The notes below the pieces were generated by a model. The model was not told where the DNA came from and did no database searches. It saw nothing but the letters and a program-made list of their open reading frames with translations. From DATDGX01 sp036521875 (GTDB lineage Bacteria; Desulfobacterota; Binatia; Binatales; Binataceae), in NCBI GenBank assembly GCA_036521875.1, contig DATDGX010000123.1:1-14573 (forward strand): a DNA stretch of 14,573 nt, in the 5' to 3' direction. The translations under genes and the position numbers were made by a program. Below are positions 13,117 through 14,573 of this stretch, one piece after another. Within the stretch, counting starts at the first letter, position 1. Every line of letters begins with the position of its first letter.

Positions 13117-14418
13117 GTGAATCGCAATTCTGTTGGTCGGTTCGTAAGCGCCCTCGCCTCGTTGGTTTTGCTAATCGGGGGCCTCGCGCTCCCGGCCGCT
13201 GCCCAGGTCAGACCGGGGGACTTCATTTCCTCGGAAAACGCGTACAAGTCCAAGGACTACGTCTCGCCGGGCGTCTATACCAGGATCGAGCACGGCATGA
13301 CCATCAAGGTGGTGCCAACCGAGCGGATCGATTGGCCGCCTCCGTACAAGGACGCGACCGAGAAATATTCCGCGCAGGTCCGCCTCGCGCCCAATCATCG
13401 TTCGCTGCTCGGCTACGTGGCGGGTCAGCCGTTCCCGTTGCTGGATCCGAACGATCCTGAAGTAGCGACCAAGATCATGTGGAACTACTTCTTCAAGCCG
13501 GTCGCGACCGACGATTTCGATCTCCGCTACTTCGATTGCGAAAGCGTGTATTGGGGAAAAAACAAGCCCTACTCGGTGCTATGGTACTACGAGGTAGGCC
13601 ACTATGCGGTCTACAACGAGATCGGCCGCACCGAAGTCGAGCCGTTGCCGGTCGATCCGGACTACCTGAAAACCGATCGCTTGAATCTGTCGGCGCTGTA
13701 TCCGCAGCTTGCGCCGCAGGACGGGCGCGGCGGTGGAGTCATCCGTTACCGCTATGCCTCTCCGACCAGGGGCGACGATAGCTGGACCTGGCAGCCGGCT
13801 ACCCACCGGCTGCGGCGGGTCAGCGAGGTGCTCAACAGTACTTCGCAGGATTCCGGTCCCGAATCGTACAGCCCCGACGACTTCGAGTGTTTCAGCGGCA
13901 AGACCGAGAATTACAACTGGCGCTTCCTCGGGGAGAAGGAGATGCTCGGATGCATCAACGATCCCAAGGAGCCGCCCGCTACCTGCATGACCGACGGCGG
14001 CGCCAGCCATTGCCCGGCCAACTGGGAAATGCGGCATATGTATATCGTGGAAGGCATCGCGCGCCGGGAACGGCTCCCCGGCGACCTCTACTCCAAGCAC
14101 GTCCTGTACATCGACTCCGAGGCCGACTTCGGAATGTACCAGGATCAGTACGATCGCAAGGGACAGTTGTTCATCAATTACACGTCCTGGTTGAAGTATG
14201 CCGACCGGGTGACGCCTTCATCGCGAGTCGCGATCTATCCGTTCAAGCGCGTGTTCCAGAGCGGCTCGTCGTCAACCGACGTGCAGTCCGGCCTCTCGAC
14301 CGTCTGCTACCATCCGGGTTACGACGTGCCCGAGAAGGAGTGCTGGTACATCAACATGGGCGCGGTCGATCGCTCGTTCTTCGATACTGATGCGATGGTG
14401 CGGGCGGCGATTCGCTAG
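13117..14418 (+). CDS. Exported DUF1329 family protein
   Basis: 433 residues from GTG 13117 (435 from ATG 13111). The N terminus is a clear Sec signal peptide: basic start, hydrophobic core (SALASLVLLIGGLAL), and an AAA-Q type signal peptidase I site near residue 29. There is no lipobox Cys, so it is a soluble periplasmic or outer-membrane-associated protein. The mature part matches DUF1329 (LolB/LolA-like beta-sandwich family): ERIDWPPPYKDATEKYSAQV, followed by LLGYVAGQPFPLLDPNDPE and KIMWNYFF, with WTWQPATHRLRR and the C-terminal AIYPFKRVFQS. Seven Cys in the mature protein suggest some disulfides. In other bacteria DUF1329 genes often neighbour RND/MMPL transporters and DUF1302 proteins and are thought to handle hydrophobic compounds or lipids in the envelope; no such partner lies in this window. 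It is a single-gene unit with its own promoter and terminator. The biochemical function is unknown. Confidence 0.9.
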   Translation: MNRNSVGRFVSALASLVLLIGGLALPAAAQVRPGDFISSENAYKSKDYVSPGVYTRIEHGMTIKVVPTERIDWPPPYKDATEKYSAQVRLAPNHRSLLGYVAGQPFPLLDPNDPEVATKIMWNYFFKPVATDDFDLRYFDCESVYWGKNKPYSVLWYYEVGHYAVYNEIGRTEVEPLPVDPDYLKTDRLNLSALYPQLAPQDGRGGGVIRYRYASPTRGDDSWTWQPATHRLRRVSEVLNSTSQDSGPESYSPDDFECFSGKTENYNWRFLGEKEMLGCINDPKEPPATCMTDGGASHCPANWEMRHMYIVEGIARRERLPGDLYSKHVLYIDSEADFGMYQDQYDRKGQLFINYTSWLKYADRVTPSSRVAIYPFKRVFQSGSSSTDVQSGLSTVCYHPGYDVPEKECWYINMGAVDRSFFDTDAMVRAAIR

Positions 14419-14445
14419 ACTTCCGAATTCGTACTCTCGAGCAAG

Positions 14446-14480
14446 CGGCGCGGGACTGAACTCCCGCGCCGTTTTCTTTT
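14446..14480 (+). terminator. Rho-independent terminator of the DUF1329 gene
   Basis: A perfect 10-bp GC-rich stem, CGGCGCGGGA (14446-14455) pairing with TCCCGCGCCG (14462-14471), encloses a 6-nt loop (CTGAAC). It is followed directly by the T-rich tract TTTTCTTTT (14472-14480). It begins 27 bp after the TAG stop. There is no T-tract on the other side, so it acts for plus-strand transcription only. Confidence 0.95.
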
Positions 14481-14573
14481 CCCCGGTAGCGCGACCCAGC
14501 CGGCGCCGTTTGCTCGAATGGTCATCGCGAAATCGCCCAGGTTGAGCTCGCTGCCACCGCGATGGCTCCGTCC

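Noticed and set aside
14481..14573. Possible end of a gene on the minus strand at the right edge
   Set aside because: One minus frame is open across the last 93 bp and another closes with TGA near 14523, but neither translation resembles a known protein end; too short to call.

Overview
The window is a piece of a GC-rich chromosome from a Gram-negative bacterium. The Gram-negative call rests on a lipopolysaccharide-type heptosyltransferase, an LPS-core-type kinase and an exported DUF1329 protein. The gene order yicC-gmk-spoT-ridA and the presence of DUF1329 suggest a deltaproteobacterial-grade lineage such as Desulfobacterota or Binatota. That placement is inference; no rRNA or other strong phylogenetic marker is present. 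I see no tRNA, rRNA, CRISPR array, insertion sequence or phage gene.

Positions 1-7992 hold eight minus-strand genes with very short gaps or overlaps, read from right to left: a GT9 heptosyltransferase, a small LPS-kinase-like protein, a GT2 glycosyltransferase, a GT4 glycosyltransferase, yicC, gmk, spoT, and the first 56 codons of ridA, which runs off the left edge. The first four look like an envelope-glycan assembly module. The last four are the familiar RNase / guanylate kinase / (p)ppGpp / RidA housekeeping set. A plausible promoter sits just upstream of the heptosyltransferase, and no terminator was seen between the modules, so they may be co-transcribed.

Positions 7993-8151 are a divergent intergenic region. 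To its right, on the plus strand, lies a 794-residue membrane-anchored M28 metallopeptidase whose layout (N-terminal helix, M28 domain, several membrane helices, C-terminal beta-rich domain) resembles eukaryotic ERMP1/Fxna. It converges, with 18 bp between stop codons, on a minus-strand respiratory complex I fragment: nuoA, nuoC and nuoD. nuoB is absent from its usual place between nuoA and nuoC; the 121-bp gap there is too short for it and carries an 18-bp tandem duplication.

Positions 12776-13116 form a 341-bp divergent intergenic region with candidate promoters for nuoA (minus) and for the last gene (plus). That gene encodes an exported DUF1329 protein and ends at a textbook Rho-independent terminator (14446-14480). 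The last 93 bp hold nothing I can assign.

Most of the window is recognisable core and envelope metabolism. I do not see a wholly new system. The observations most worth following are the missing nuoB, the missing rpoZ, the joining of LPS assembly genes to the stringent-response operon, the ERMP1-like peptidase, the pentapeptide-repeat tail on the heptosyltransferase, and the odd leader of the DUF1329 gene.
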